In this document: positions 48,641 through 58,347 of the stretch, one piece after another
How positions within the stretch are numbered: position 1 is the first letter of the stretch
How the letters are laid out: each line of letters opens with the position of its first letter
NCBI GenBank assembly: GCA_947498505.1
Contig: CANMKG010000001.1
Coordinates: 1-64,000, forward strand
Source of the DNA: an uncultured Maribacter sp.
GTDB taxonomy: Bacteria; Bacteroidota; Bacteroidia; Flavobacteriales; Flavobacteriaceae
Length of the DNA: 64,000 nt
Direction of reading: 5' to 3'
Made by a program: the position numbers and the translations under genes
Notes under the pieces: generated by a model
Seen by the model: the letters and a program-made list of their open reading frames with translations, nothing else
What the model was told of the DNA's origin: nothing
The model's database searches: none

Positions 48641-49828
48641 CTATTTTATTCTATATCCTTTCATCTTTTTTCCAATATTAATGATAACCTCATTAAAGTC
48701 TCCTATTTCATTACGATGAAAAGTGATTTCTCCAGGGAAATTTCTAGGAAAAAAGGATACTTCTGAACTAGGTAGTAATTCTATGTTTTTCTTTCCAGCG
48801 CCATCACCAAAAAAACGATTGCCTTCTCTTCTAAAGGAAAATGTTAAGTTGGGTTTTCCCTTAACAACAAAACTACCAACATAATTATCAAATTGCTCAG
48901 GTTTAAACATGGTAAAGACTTCTTTTTTAAGCGCTTTCCTTTTAGAAATAATTTTTTGCGCAACTATTCTTTTTCCATCTGGAGACCAATTACCGCGGGA
49001 AATAGACTGATTCTTGGGAGAGATAAACTGTAAATCTTTTCCTTTTCTACTTATGCTTAATAATGCATATTTCATAGTACGTGCATTGCCACGAGTAAAT
49101 AAAATACGCTTACCATCAGAAGACCAAGATGGACGCTCATCATAATGCTTATTATCATTAGTTATTTTTCTAATTTTAGAATTATTAACTTTCATTATAT
49201 ATATAGCGCTATTTCCTTCTATTTCTGAATTAAAAGCTATCCATTTACCGTTTGGTGAAAACACAGGGTCAGTACTTTCGTATGCATTATTGGTAAGTCT
49301 ACGTTGGTTAGTCCCATCTGAATTCATTATATATATTTCTCTATGTCCATCGCGTTCTGAAGAAAACACAATTTCTTGTCCATTGGGAGACCAAGCTGGC
49401 CATCCATCACGTGCAGAATGTGTTGTTAATCTTTGTTGGTTTGTTCCATCAGCGTTCATGATATAAACATCTGTATTTCCCTTGCTTTCATATTGATAAA
49501 CAATCTTACTTCCATCTGGAGACCAGCTTCCATGGTCTTCTTTTGCAGAATTAGCAGTTAACCGCTTAATATTTAACCCGTTTGCATCCATAACATACAA
49601 GTCACGATTTCCTTTTAATTTCGAATCAAATAATATTTGTTTCCCATTAGGAGACCACTCAGGTTCTTCGTCTCTAGTTGAGTTTTTGATGGGTGTTTCA
49701 ATTTTTTCTTCGGAAGGTGTCAAAATCACAATCTGAGATTTGTGATTTTGAGCACTTACCAGAGATACGGTGACACATAAAATAATGGTAATTATTTTTG
49801 TTGGATATAATGAATTATTAATAAACAT
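48641..49828 (-). CDS. Secreted TolB/PD40-type beta-propeller protein
   Basis: 395 residues with signal peptide (VSLVSAQNHK). At least six PD40 blades with strongly repeated WSPDG/WSPNG motifs: EPEWSPNGKQILFDSKLKGNRDLYVMDANG, GSWSPDGSKIVYQ, PAWSPNGQEIVFSSERDG, PVFSPNGKWIAFNSE. The last ~90 residues (FKPEQFDNYVGSFVVKGKPNLTFSFRREG) resemble the DUF3471-like tail of beta-lactamase-family proteins. Likely a periplasmic binding or scaffold protein. It lies downstream of the LytTR/kinase pair, same strand, 130 bp away, and may be their target. Confidence 0.82.
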   Translation of the reverse strand: MFINNSLYPTKIITIILCVTVSLVSAQNHKSQIVILTPSEEKIETPIKNSTRDEEPEWSPNGKQILFDSKLKGNRDLYVMDANGLNIKRLTANSAKEDHGSWSPDGSKIVYQYESKGNTDVYIMNADGTNQQRLTTHSARDGWPAWSPNGQEIVFSSERDGHREIYIMNSDGTNQRRLTNNAYESTDPVFSPNGKWIAFNSEIEGNSAIYIMKVNNSKIRKITNDNKHYDERPSWSSDGKRILFTRGNARTMKYALLSISRKGKDLQFISPKNQSISRGNWSPDGKRIVAQKIISKRKALKKEVFTMFKPEQFDNYVGSFVVKGKPNLTFSFRREGNRFFGDGAGKKNIELLPSSEVSFFPRNFPGEITFHRNEIGDFNEVIINIGKKMKGYRIK

Positions 49829-49958
49829 GATTTTATTTTTTTGATTAAACAGTTATTTCCAACGAAAGTATATGGCATTGGTACTATCTAGAAAAAGAAG
49901 TGATACATGTAGCCCAAGGTGTTATAGATACTGGATGTTATAAATTTTAAAAAAGATA

Positions 49959-50642
49959 TTAGCTGATATTGAGTAACTCGAACACCAAATCCTTATAACG
50001 AATTCCGATAGGGATACTAATAGTGTCTAAAAAAACATGATTATTTTCTATCTTTTTAATATGCTCAGGATTGAGCATAAAGGAATTGTGTACTCTTAAA
50101 AGTAATTTTTCTGGTACTATTTCAACAAGTTGTGCAAAGGTCATTCTTGCCATGGTTTTCTTATGATTGCTAAAATAGATGTCTAAATAGTTTCCATTGC
50201 TTTTCACATATTCTATTTCGTTAAAAATAATTTTCACCTGCTTATATCCATCTTTAACAAAAAAGGAGTCTTGTTTATTGGTATCGGTATTTAGTAATTT
50301 AATTGCTTTATTCACTCCTTTGTAAAACCTGTCAAATTCTATAGGTTTCATAAGGTAATCAACCGCATCAAAATCATAGCTTTCAAGTGCAAACTCAGAG
50401 TAGGCCGTTGTGAAAATAATAAGAGGTCTGTTTTTTAGTTTTTTGATTAGTTCGATTCCCGATATTTCGGGCATATTTATGTCTAAAAAAACTAAATCTA
50501 TAATGTTGTTCTTTAAATATTCAAGACCGTGTTTTGGATTGGAATAGCAAGCTACCAAATCTAATTTAGGTATTTTATTAGCGTGAATTTTTATAACATC
50601 TAATGCACTTGGTTCATCATCTATAGCTATTCCTTTTATCAT
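49959..50642 (-). CDS. LytTR-family response regulator
   Basis: 227 residues: receiver (1-115) with AIDDEPSALDVI, phospho-acceptor in IDLVFLDINMPEISG and the Lys in DYLMKPIEFD, then a LytTR DNA-binding domain (~130-225: FFVKDGYKQVKIIFNEIEYVKSNGNYLDIYF, LLRVHNSFMLNPEHIKKIENNHVFL). All key residues are intact. It pairs with the histidine kinase 43 bp upstream on the same strand. Confidence 0.94.
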   Translation of the reverse strand: MIKGIAIDDEPSALDVIKIHANKIPKLDLVACYSNPKHGLEYLKNNIIDLVFLDINMPEISGIELIKKLKNRPLIIFTTAYSEFALESYDFDAVDYLMKPIEFDRFYKGVNKAIKLLNTDTNKQDSFFVKDGYKQVKIIFNEIEYVKSNGNYLDIYFSNHKKTMARMTFAQLVEIVPEKLLLRVHNSFMLNPEHIKKIENNHVFLDTISIPIGIRYKDLVFELLNIS

Positions 50643-50685
50643 AAAACTAAAAGTATATGAATTATATCAATATTTCTGATGTTTT

Positions 50686-52395
50686 TCACAAATAAATTTT
50701 TAACGAAACATAAAACCTTTCTTGATTTTCGATTATCGATAAATCATGTTTTTGGGGATATATTAATTCCAATCGTCTACGCACATTTTTTATACCTATA
50801 CCATATCCTTTTTCTTTATGAAATGCTTTAAAATTTTTATCCATAGAATTTTCTATGATAAATTCCATTTTTTGATTCTTGGCTTTTACTTCAAATTTTA
50901 ATTCAGATGTTTTGTTTGGATGTAATCCATGTTTAAAGGCATTTTCTATAAATGGAATTAATAACATTGGTGCAATTTTATATTCAAAATCTTCATAAAT
51001 AGATATCTGAATATTGATATTATGCTTTTCTGCATTTCGAATAGATTGAAGTTCTATAAAATCATTAATGTAATCTAATTCTGTTTGAATGGGTATTCTG
51101 TCTTTATCCATGTCATTAATCAAGAAACGCATTAGGTTAGATAATTTGCCAATATATTTGGCCGTTTCGTTACTCTCTTCCTTGAGTGCAGATGCATAAA
51201 CTGTATTTAATGCATTAAATAGAAAATGTGGATTTATTTGTGATTTTAAATGATTTAATTCGGCTTCTTTTCTCCTGAATAAATGGTAGCCAATTGCTTT
51301 TTCTTGTATTATTTTTTTCCTAGAAACAGCATAAATACCAGCAGGAATAATTAACCAAAGTGATGTTAGGGACAAAGCTATATTCACTGATTTTTGCCCC
51401 CCGAATACTTTTGAAGCAGATATTGCTAAATCAATATGTTTTGTGTTAAGATAAGATTGTAAACCTTCGGCTAGAAACAATATGATTATAACAATAGAAG
51501 TAACAATGATGTTATAAAACAAATAATTGGACATCTTCTTTTTTAGCGCATAATTTGGGAATAGAATAAAAGTTTGAACATAAAAAACAGCAAGAGCAAT
51601 TACAAATAAGGATAAAAAGAAAATTCCAGAACGTCGTCCAACATTCATAATAATAGGAACACTTATTAAGGTTGAAACTATAACATTAACCAAAGCTTCA
51701 CCATTGACAAGTTTACTGTCAAATAAATATAAAACGTCTTTTCTGTTTTTGACTAAAAGATTTATATAATAAAACAGGAATGAAAATAGCACTAAAAAAA
51801 TAGATGACCCAACAAGAAAAGCAAGAACGTCACCATCTATATTTCCTTGATTGTCCCCGTAAAAGAAAGGAGATAATTTAATTTTAGCACTAATTATTCG
51901 TGTTTGAGTGAAAGTATAAGTAACCAATAAGGGAAGTAAAATTGCTCCATACAAAACGAGTCGTTTTCTATAAATAAGTTTAGGTATAAGAATGTATGTG
52001 TGTATAGTAAATAATATAACCATTAATAAGACAAACCAAACCGACCAAAATTTATAAGTATCAAAAGTTTTAAAAATATAAATGACTGATGCTATGACTA
52101 TACTTAATAGAAAGATATATTTAACCCAAATCGCATAATTAAATTTAATTATAGGCTTGTAATGTTTTGTAATGAGTTTTAAAGCCAAAAAAACAATCAA
52201 TAGAAAGAATGTAAGCCCAATAGCTATAGTAGCACCTATATTGATTAAGCTAGTTGAAAAAACAACCTTTTCTTGAAGAGGATTACTATCTTGGAAGTTG
52301 TTTTTTATAACTAAGAATGCTTCCTTAGAAAAAAACGAAATCGCAGTATTTAAAAAAGATAGAACCGTTATTAAAGGTCTTATTAAAATGTCCAT
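50686..52395 (-). CDS. LytS/YehU-type multi-pass sensor histidine kinase
   Basis: 569 residues. The first ~375 residues hold roughly eight hydrophobic segments with no extracytoplasmic sensor domain of known type. The kinase core of the His_kinase family follows: RRKEAELNHLKSQINPHFLFNALNTVYASAL (phospho-His in the INPHFLFN motif) and the HATPase (MLLIPFIENAFKHGLHPNKTS, GYGIGIKNVRRRLELIYP). It phosphorylates the adjacent LytTR regulator in response to an unknown envelope signal. Confidence 0.93.
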   Translation of the reverse strand: MDILIRPLITVLSFLNTAISFFSKEAFLVIKNNFQDSNPLQEKVVFSTSLINIGATIAIGLTFFLLIVFLALKLITKHYKPIIKFNYAIWVKYIFLLSIVIASVIYIFKTFDTYKFWSVWFVLLMVILFTIHTYILIPKLIYRKRLVLYGAILLPLLVTYTFTQTRIISAKIKLSPFFYGDNQGNIDGDVLAFLVGSSIFLVLFSFLFYYINLLVKNRKDVLYLFDSKLVNGEALVNVIVSTLISVPIIMNVGRRSGIFFLSLFVIALAVFYVQTFILFPNYALKKKMSNYLFYNIIVTSIVIIILFLAEGLQSYLNTKHIDLAISASKVFGGQKSVNIALSLTSLWLIIPAGIYAVSRKKIIQEKAIGYHLFRRKEAELNHLKSQINPHFLFNALNTVYASALKEESNETAKYIGKLSNLMRFLINDMDKDRIPIQTELDYINDFIELQSIRNAEKHNINIQISIYEDFEYKIAPMLLIPFIENAFKHGLHPNKTSELKFEVKAKNQKMEFIIENSMDKNFKAFHKEKGYGIGIKNVRRRLELIYPQKHDLSIIENQERFYVSLKIYL

Positions 52396-52685
52396 GTCAG
52401 GTTTGTTTTAAAAGCACAAGTATCACCAACAAGGTATATTTTTACTCATTATTATATAGCAAAAAGTGATGGATTATTAATAGTTTGTGATGGATTTATG
52501 TAAATAGTAATCAATGTTAGAATTGGTAGAGAATTAATCAATTTGTATCTATATCAGACTAAAGACAAACAAATTTTATTCTTTAATAGTTCTTTTATGA
52601 AATAGTGTGCAATTAGGTGAACAACCAAGTATAACTTTATGTAGTTATTCGTGTTTACAATATATGGTGGATTATTAATTTAGCT

Positions 52686-52696
52686 CTGTCATCCCG
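52686..52696 (+). repeat. Third copy of the tRNA-Pro 3'-end core
   Basis: CTGTCATCCCG is identical to 48367-48377 (tRNA T-arm plus acceptor 3' side) and to 48496-48506. It lies inside GCTCTG...CAGAGC, a 6-bp inverted repeat. Confidence 0.6.
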
Positions 52697-52700
52697 GCAG

Positions 52701-52747
52701 AGCTTCAAATACTTTATAATATAGATATTTGAGGCTTTTTGTTTTTT
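52701..52747 (+). terminator. Orphan plus-strand terminator after the tRNA 3'-end relic
   Basis: AGCTTCAAATA (52701-52711) pairs with TATTTGAGGCT (52726-52736, one G-U), followed by TTTTTGTTTTTT. No plus-strand gene lies between tRNA-Pro and this point, so it looks like the terminator of a lost tRNA gene. Confidence 0.6.
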
Positions 52748-52763
52748 AAGCTTACCAATATAA

Positions 52764-52793
52764 TTGAATTTCAGAACCAATTATATATATTTG
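52764..52793 (+). promoter_or_regulatory. Promoter of the MarR-OMP-exporter operon
   Basis: TTG (52764-52766), 19-nt spacer and TATATTTG (52786-52793) fit the Bacteroidota promoter well, 28 nt before the ATG. Confidence 0.6.
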
Positions 52794-52821
52794 TCAGAAC
52801 GAATGTTGTTTAAGCTGAGAA

Positions 52822-53277
52822 ATGGAATTAGAGAAAATTTTGGATATACTTAAAATAAAAAACGATTTAACTCAAAGAGAAAAGGTTGTAGCCAATATTC
52901 AAGTTAGGGGTAGTCGTTTTTTCTCATTATTTAACAAACAGCTGAAACCTTATTGTATTAGTGAAGTACAGTTTAATGTACTTAAAATATTGAGTAATAA
53001 ACATCCAAAACCTATTCCATCTGGTGAAATATCTAAATTATTAATTAGCCAAGCATCTGATGTTACTAGAATTATTGACCGCATGATTAAAAAGGATTTG
53101 GTTAAACGAGAAATACCAGAGGAAAATCGTAGAATGATACTAGTTTCGTTAACCGAACAAGGTTTAAAAAAGGTAGAAGAAACCAAAAATGTAGTAAACC
53201 AAATAGTTGCTAAGACTGATGTGTGGTCTGATGAAGAGGTTGCTGTTTTAAACAAGTTACTAGATAAATTAGAGTAA
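52822..53277 (+). CDS. MarR-family transcriptional regulator
   Basis: 151 residues, winged-helix fold: KPYCISEVQFNVLKILSNKHPKPIPSGEISKLL, recognition helix ISQASDVTRIIDRMIKKDLVKRE and wing IPEENRRMILVSLTEQGLKKVEE. It is the first gene of a likely three-gene unit with a small outer-membrane protein and a drug exporter, so it probably represses that unit in response to a small hydrophobic compound. Confidence 0.93.
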   Translation: MELEKILDILKIKNDLTQREKVVANIQVRGSRFFSLFNKQLKPYCISEVQFNVLKILSNKHPKPIPSGEISKLLISQASDVTRIIDRMIKKDLVKREIPEENRRMILVSLTEQGLKKVEETKNVVNQIVAKTDVWSDEEVAVLNKLLDKLE

Positions 53278-53330
53278 AAAAATTTATGAAAATATTTGTT
53301 TAAACGAATATTGTTAAAACGTTATAAAAA

Positions 53331-53954
53331 ATGAAAAAAGTATTTACACTAATAATTTTAAGTTTTATTTGGAATATTGCGAGTTCACAGCAACCTCCAA
53401 TTCCAGTAGAAGTTTTTGGGGGACATAGAGCATTATCTTATCAGCATGTGATTAATAAAAATGTATTTGATGATACATTCAATTTTTTTAATATCACATC
53501 TTTTGATGCAGAATATAAAGAAGATCCTAGAAACGTTTTTCTAATTTCCAGTCTCTTCTCTTATAATATTGGAAAAGGTTTTTCTGCTGGCATAGGAGGA
53601 GAAATACAGAGACCTGGAGCTTTTGTAATAGCAGGTGCTCAATATGCTTACAGCACTAATAATTTTTTATTGGTACTATTTCCATCGGTAAACTTAAATG
53701 GTATTACCCAATATTCCCAATTTATGCTGCTCGAGTATCGCCCTAAAATAAACGAAAAACTTAATGCATATCTTAAAATGCAATTTCTAGTGACTACCGA
53801 TTTTAGTAATTACGATAGAGGCTATCAACAATTTAGGTTTGGTTTACAGCATGAAAATATTCAGTTTGGATTAGCTGGAAATTTTGACCAGTTTAATTCC
53901 AACGAAATAACAACCAGCAATTTGGGAGTTTTTGTACGAACACTGTTTTTTTAA
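53331..53954 (+). CDS. Small secreted outer-membrane beta-barrel-like protein
   Basis: 207 residues with signal peptide (NIASSQQPP). Alternating-residue strands (FNITSFDAEYKEDPRNVFLISSLFSYNIGKGFSAGIGGE; QFRFGLQHENIQFGLAG) and a C-terminal Phe-Phe ending (LGVFVRTLFF) are typical of an 8- to 10-strand barrel. No known family is recognised. The spacing of 53 bp after MarR and 21 bp before the exporter suggests it works with the transporter. Confidence 0.6.
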   Translation: MKKVFTLIILSFIWNIASSQQPPIPVEVFGGHRALSYQHVINKNVFDDTFNFFNITSFDAEYKEDPRNVFLISSLFSYNIGKGFSAGIGGEIQRPGAFVIAGAQYAYSTNNFLLVLFPSVNLNGITQYSQFMLLEYRPKINEKLNAYLKMQFLVTTDFSNYDRGYQQFRFGLQHENIQFGLAGNFDQFNSNEITTSNLGVFVRTLFF

Positions 53955-53975
53955 TCTAGTTTTTTATTATTAACT

Positions 53976-55196
53976 ATGGGGGAGACATATACTTTTTCTA
54001 AAAGAAGAGGAATTTCAGAATACGAATTTATAGCTTTAATGGCTTTTTTAATGGCAAATGTAGCATTATCTATTGATGCCATTTTACCAGGTTTACCAGA
54101 TATCGGGACATCGTTCAATATTCATTTAGATGCTAGTTTACAGTTAATAGTAACACTAATATTTTTAGGGCTAGCTTGCGGAGAGTTAGTTTTTGGAACT
54201 TTATCTGATAGCTTTGGTAGAAAACCTATTGTATTGGTGGGAGTAGGTATTTTTATAATTGCTAGTATTATTTGTGTGATAGCACCAAATTTAGAAGTTA
54301 TGCTTTTAGGAAGAGTGCTACAAGGAATAGGGCTTTCTGCTCCTAGAACAGTAAGCATGGCTATAATTAGAGATTCTTATAGCGGCGATAATATGGCAAG
54401 AATTATGTCTTTCATTTCGGCTATTTTTGTTTTAGTACCTATGGTGGCTCCTATTTTAGGGCAAGTAATTTTAGATAGTTTTAATTGGCATTATATATTC
54501 TATTTCCAATTACTTTTTGTATTGGTGACTATAGCATGGTTTTGGTTTAGACAGGAAGAGACCTTAACTAAAACATTAAGAATTGAGTTTACAAGTAAAC
54601 TTTTTATTAATGGATTAACAGAATTTTTAAAGATTAAGACTACTGTTATTTATACTTTAATTGCTGGTTTAATGGAAGGTGTCTTTATTCTATATTTAAG
54701 TATATCCCAACAAGTTTTTCAAAAACAATATGGGCTTCATGAGGAGTTCCCATACATTTTTGCAGGATTATCGCTTACTTTTGGAATTGCCACATTTTTA
54801 AATGGCAAATTGGTTGTTAAATATGGGATGAAGAAATTGGTGGCATGGTCACTAAACTTGTTTTTAATATGTTCATTAATCTATATCTTACTTTTTTATA
54901 ATACTGAGAACCCTGACATAGAAATAGTATTATTTTTTTTAATAATTCAATTTTTACTTTTAGGTTTTATTTTTGGAAATTTAAGTGCTTTAGCAATGCA
55001 GCCAATTGGTCATATAGCGGGTGTTGGTGCTGCTATTTTTAGTTTTGTGTCTATGATATTTGGCGTGATTATCTCACTAGGAATAGGAGGTTTCGTTACA
55101 ACAACAGTACTGCCTTTGTTTATAAGTTTTTTTGTGACTGGGTTTTTAGCAATAATTTTAATCATTTCATTTAAGACAAAAGAACTAAACGTTTAG
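53976..55196 (+). CDS. Bcr/CflA-family multidrug exporter (MFS)
   Basis: 406 residues, 12 predicted transmembrane segments. Bcr/CflA-type start ALSIDAILPGLPDIGTSFN, motif A GTLSDSFGRKPIVLVG, and GRVLQGIGLSAPRTVSMAIIRD. It expels drugs or metabolites by proton antiport, probably under the adjacent MarR regulator. Confidence 0.9.
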   Translation: MGETYTFSKRRGISEYEFIALMAFLMANVALSIDAILPGLPDIGTSFNIHLDASLQLIVTLIFLGLACGELVFGTLSDSFGRKPIVLVGVGIFIIASIICVIAPNLEVMLLGRVLQGIGLSAPRTVSMAIIRDSYSGDNMARIMSFISAIFVLVPMVAPILGQVILDSFNWHYIFYFQLLFVLVTIAWFWFRQEETLTKTLRIEFTSKLFINGLTEFLKIKTTVIYTLIAGLMEGVFILYLSISQQVFQKQYGLHEEFPYIFAGLSLTFGIATFLNGKLVVKYGMKKLVAWSLNLFLICSLIYILLFYNTENPDIEIVLFFLIIQFLLLGFIFGNLSALAMQPIGHIAGVGAAIFSFVSMIFGVIISLGIGGFVTTTVLPLFISFFVTGFLAIILIISFKTKELNV

Positions 55197-55230
55197 ATAT
55201 TTTAATATTGTTTTAAAAGTGTAGTTGAAA

Positions 55231-57141
55231 TTATTCTTGAATGATTACTTTTTTTAAAGAAAAGCTTTCTTCTATAGGAAAATTTTGAGGAACGTAATTT
55301 TCTATCTTATTGTTGCTTAGCCATTGCAAAGCACGTATCATACTTTGATGAAAAGCAACACATTCCATACTAGGAGGTTGTTTTTGATTATGCCATAAAT
55401 GTCCGTAAGTAGAGCTATAAACTTTTCCTTTCCTGTATTTTACCGTCCATTCCATAGGGAAATTCAAACCAGTTTTTTCATCTTTGGCATAAGATAATAT
55501 CTCAAGGTTTTTTTCTGTTCCTCTTCCGTATCTGTAAACCTCTATATCGGCTGCAATCCATTTTTTTGGCATGCCTATATGAATAGGGTGTTGACCAATT
55601 CGTGTAATTAAGGCATTTCTACGAGGACCATGACCAGTATTTTCGCCTTCTCCTTTTGGTATTACAGTGATTTTTTCATTTTTATCAATGGTTAGCGCAA
55701 TTCCAAAATCTTTTTTTCTCCATCCTAAACCAATCATTTCATTATATGCATCCCAGCTTTTAAATGCATTGGTTGCACCATGATACATATAAACACCGCC
55801 TCCTTTTTTTACATATTCTTCAAATGATTTTTTTACGTCATCTGGCCATTGTAAACTACTTTCCTTATTAATATTATTACAAGTTTGAATAACTACGGGG
55901 TAGTTAGAAAAGTTAGGATTCCAATCCTCCCAAGCAGCGTTATTTTTTTCTTTGTTAGGACAGGTACTTACAGAAACGGCAAACTTTCCACTAGATTCCA
56001 GTATTTTTTGAAGGTATTTTGTGTTTAATTGCCAATGATGGTTACTAAAACCATCAATAATTAAAACGGGTATTTTTTTTGGTTTAACAATATTTGTTAC
56101 TTTTTCAATTTGAATATTGTCATATAAAATTCCGCCTCCAACTTTTAGAGCAGTTGAAAACATGGAGAGGGTTACTTGGCCATTTGGAGGAACTATAAAA
56201 TCATATGTAATTTTTTCCCATCGTGGAGCTTTGTAATTTTTATTTCTACTCAGATTTAAAACTAAGTTATCATTTAAAAAGACCTTGCCAGTTAAAGGGT
56301 CTTCTTGATTCCAGTATCTATGCCTAGAGTATAAAAAAGACAATCTATAATTAGCTCTAGGGATTAAATTGTTAATTGTTTGAGCAATACCACCTGGTCC
56401 ATGACCACCAAGGTCAATCATCCATTTTCCATGAGGTGTACCATAATTATCAATTGCTATAATATCAACATTCTCTTTCATAATTAACCATCCAGGAAGC
56501 TGTTCTCCAAAAAGATGAGGGTTACTGTCTTTACTATCAACTTTCATTTCAAAACTTCCGTTAACCAAATGGTTATTTACAGGAGGCTCTAACGGGAAAC
56601 CTTCTTCTATGCTAACGTTGTCTATTACAAGCCCCATTTTTCCTTTGGTTGTTGAAACAAATTCAATTTTGGCTACGCCTTTAGAAGAAGATTTAAATGC
56701 AAAACCAATTCCATTAATATAATTTGGAGCAGGGGATAGGTTACGTAGTGTTGTTAGTTTTTTATCATTTACAAAAACTTCTGCAGTAGCTAGAGTTCCT
56801 GATGTATCACGATTTCTGTTTTTCTGGTCTGCGTAAGCAAATTTTAAAGTGTAGTTGCTGTTCTTTTTTAATCCTTTAATAGTTTGGCTAATTGTTCCAG
56901 GTTGATTTCCATTTAAATCTAACACTAGGTTTTCATCTGCTGAAGAAAATGCTGTATTGCTTATTAATTCCACATTTCCGTTAGTTACTTTCCAACCGTT
57001 AAGTTTTTTTACAACCTTACTTGCTGATTTAATCTTTTTGTTCTCGAACGACCCATTTTTAATAAGGTTTTGTCCAAAAATCACATTGCATACTAAAAAA
57101 AGGATAAGTGTATTTATATTTTTATGACAGAAAATGTTCAT
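55231..57141 (-). CDS. Secreted ThuA-domain protein with two N-terminal carbohydrate-binding-like modules
   Basis: 636 residues with signal peptide (CNVIFGQN). Two DUF642/choice-of-anchor-C-like beta-sandwiches: NLIKNGSFENKKIKS (~24-180) and HLVNGSFEMKVDSKDSNP (~190-350). Then a ThuA domain (~355-600): KKIPVLIIDGFSNHHWQLNT, YVKKGGGVYMYHGATNAFKSWDAYNEMIGLGWR, GQHPIHIGMPKKW, WTVKYRKGKVYSSTYGHLWHN. ThuA-like proteins have a glutamine-amidotransferase-like fold and are linked to sugar oxidation/trehalose use. Its neighbours, an AraC regulator and a divergent quinoprotein sugar dehydrogenase, fit keto-sugar metabolism. Confidence 0.85.
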   Translation of the reverse strand: MNIFCHKNINTLILFLVCNVIFGQNLIKNGSFENKKIKSASKVVKKLNGWKVTNGNVELISNTAFSSADENLVLDLNGNQPGTISQTIKGLKKNSNYTLKFAYADQKNRNRDTSGTLATAEVFVNDKKLTTLRNLSPAPNYINGIGFAFKSSSKGVAKIEFVSTTKGKMGLVIDNVSIEEGFPLEPPVNNHLVNGSFEMKVDSKDSNPHLFGEQLPGWLIMKENVDIIAIDNYGTPHGKWMIDLGGHGPGGIAQTINNLIPRANYRLSFLYSRHRYWNQEDPLTGKVFLNDNLVLNLSRNKNYKAPRWEKITYDFIVPPNGQVTLSMFSTALKVGGGILYDNIQIEKVTNIVKPKKIPVLIIDGFSNHHWQLNTKYLQKILESSGKFAVSVSTCPNKEKNNAAWEDWNPNFSNYPVVIQTCNNINKESSLQWPDDVKKSFEEYVKKGGGVYMYHGATNAFKSWDAYNEMIGLGWRKKDFGIALTIDKNEKITVIPKGEGENTGHGPRRNALITRIGQHPIHIGMPKKWIAADIEVYRYGRGTEKNLEILSYAKDEKTGLNFPMEWTVKYRKGKVYSSTYGHLWHNQKQPPSMECVAFHQSMIRALQWLSNNKIENYVPQNFPIEESFSLKKVIIQE

Positions 57142-57319
57142 GGTTTATATTTAATATTTTAAATGCGTATAGTCTAAATTTTATACGAATTATAGCGTGC
57201 TACAAATTAAGTAATCGTAGCAACAAATACCTATCTTTATATTGTCAAGGAGTGACTGTATTTTGTCATTTGTATTAATTATTTAGTTGATTTTAACTTT
57301 AAAAATGACAAAATATAGG

Positions 57320-58174
57320 TTATACGTTATATTCCTTTTTATATTCTAAAGGTGATTTTTTAGTGATAGTTCTAAACTGTTTATTAAAATTGGATAATGT
57401 CCTAAAACCACTAGAATAACAAGCTTGCGAGGCGTTCATGTTTTTTTCTATAAGTAGTTTGCAGGCATAACCAATACGTATTTCGCTAATAAAATCTGAA
57501 AATGTTTTATTTGCATGCATTTTAAAATAGCGACTAAAAGATGTTGGTGTCATGTTAGTTAATTCTGCTAACTCTGTAATACTAATTTTTTGTTTAAAGT
57601 TTTGCATAACATAAGAATACACTTTGTTCATTCTATTGGTATCACCTTCTTTAAGAGAATTGGTATAACTAGGGCTAGTTAGTAATTCAATATCATTACT
57701 TTTCGATAAATAGTTTAGTATACTTAGTAGTTGCAAGACGCCATCAAAACCTTTTAGTTTAGGAAGCTTTAAAAGCATTTCTTTTATAGCATTTAGAGTT
57801 TTCCCTTTAATGGATATACCCCGTAAACTCAATTTTAGAAGTTGTTTTAGTTTTATAGCTTCATCTTTATTTAGAAAATTTTGGCTTATAAAATCTTCAT
57901 GAAAATATACAACAATACCTTCAGACCAGTCTTTAGAACCATCATAATCACTACGCCACAAATGCGGTAAATTAGGGCCAGTAAATGTAATACTACCTTC
58001 ATCGTACCTTTCAACATTATCTCCAATAAATCTTGTCCCTGAGCCCTTTAAAACAATGAATAATTGATATTCTGAATGAAAATGCCAATTGGGGTCAAAA
58101 AAAGGTTGTTTTAATGTTTCTACAACAAAAAAACGATTTTGTGGTATTGGCGATTTTTGAATTGCAGTTTTCAT
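57320..58174 (-). CDS. AraC-family regulator with cupin sensor domain
   Basis: 284 residues: N-terminal AraC-binding cupin-like part (DPNWHFHSEYQLFIVLKGSGTRFIGD, TFTGPNLPHLW) and C-terminal AraC double helix-turn-helix (~185-284: ISITELAELTNMTPTSFSRYFKMHANKTFSDFISEIRIGYA, SGFRTLSNFNKQFRTITKKSPLEYKKEY). Divergent from the quinoprotein gene and 178 bp upstream of the ThuA gene on the same strand, it likely controls one or both; the ligand is probably a sugar. Confidence 0.92.
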   Translation of the reverse strand: MKTAIQKSPIPQNRFFVVETLKQPFFDPNWHFHSEYQLFIVLKGSGTRFIGDNVERYDEGSITFTGPNLPHLWRSDYDGSKDWSEGIVVYFHEDFISQNFLNKDEAIKLKQLLKLSLRGISIKGKTLNAIKEMLLKLPKLKGFDGVLQLLSILNYLSKSNDIELLTSPSYTNSLKEGDTNRMNKVYSYVMQNFKQKISITELAELTNMTPTSFSRYFKMHANKTFSDFISEIRIGYACKLLIEKNMNASQACYSSGFRTLSNFNKQFRTITKKSPLEYKKEYNV

Positions 58175-58347
58175 TTTATAAAATGGATTGAATTACGGGT
58201 AAATTAACACTAATTTATCGGTAAATTGAATAAACAGTCATTTAAATGATATAATAAAGTCTATTTTAGCTAAAACACAGTCCTTTTTAAGTAGGCTAAA
58301 TTCGTATAATTGTAGCTCTTGATTAATTTACTTCATACTGTGCTTTT

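Larger units (their letters stand above)
52396..52821. other. Intergenic region with tRNA 3'-end relic
   Basis: 426 bp without a gene: control region of the kinase (-), a tRNA-Pro 3'-end-like 11-mer plus terminator at 52686-52747, and the MarR promoter. Nothing else is clear. Confidence 0.5.

Noticed and set aside
48305-52747. Complete mobile element at tRNA-Pro
   Set aside because: No integrase, transposase or relaxase gene is present; only attachment-like repeats are seen.
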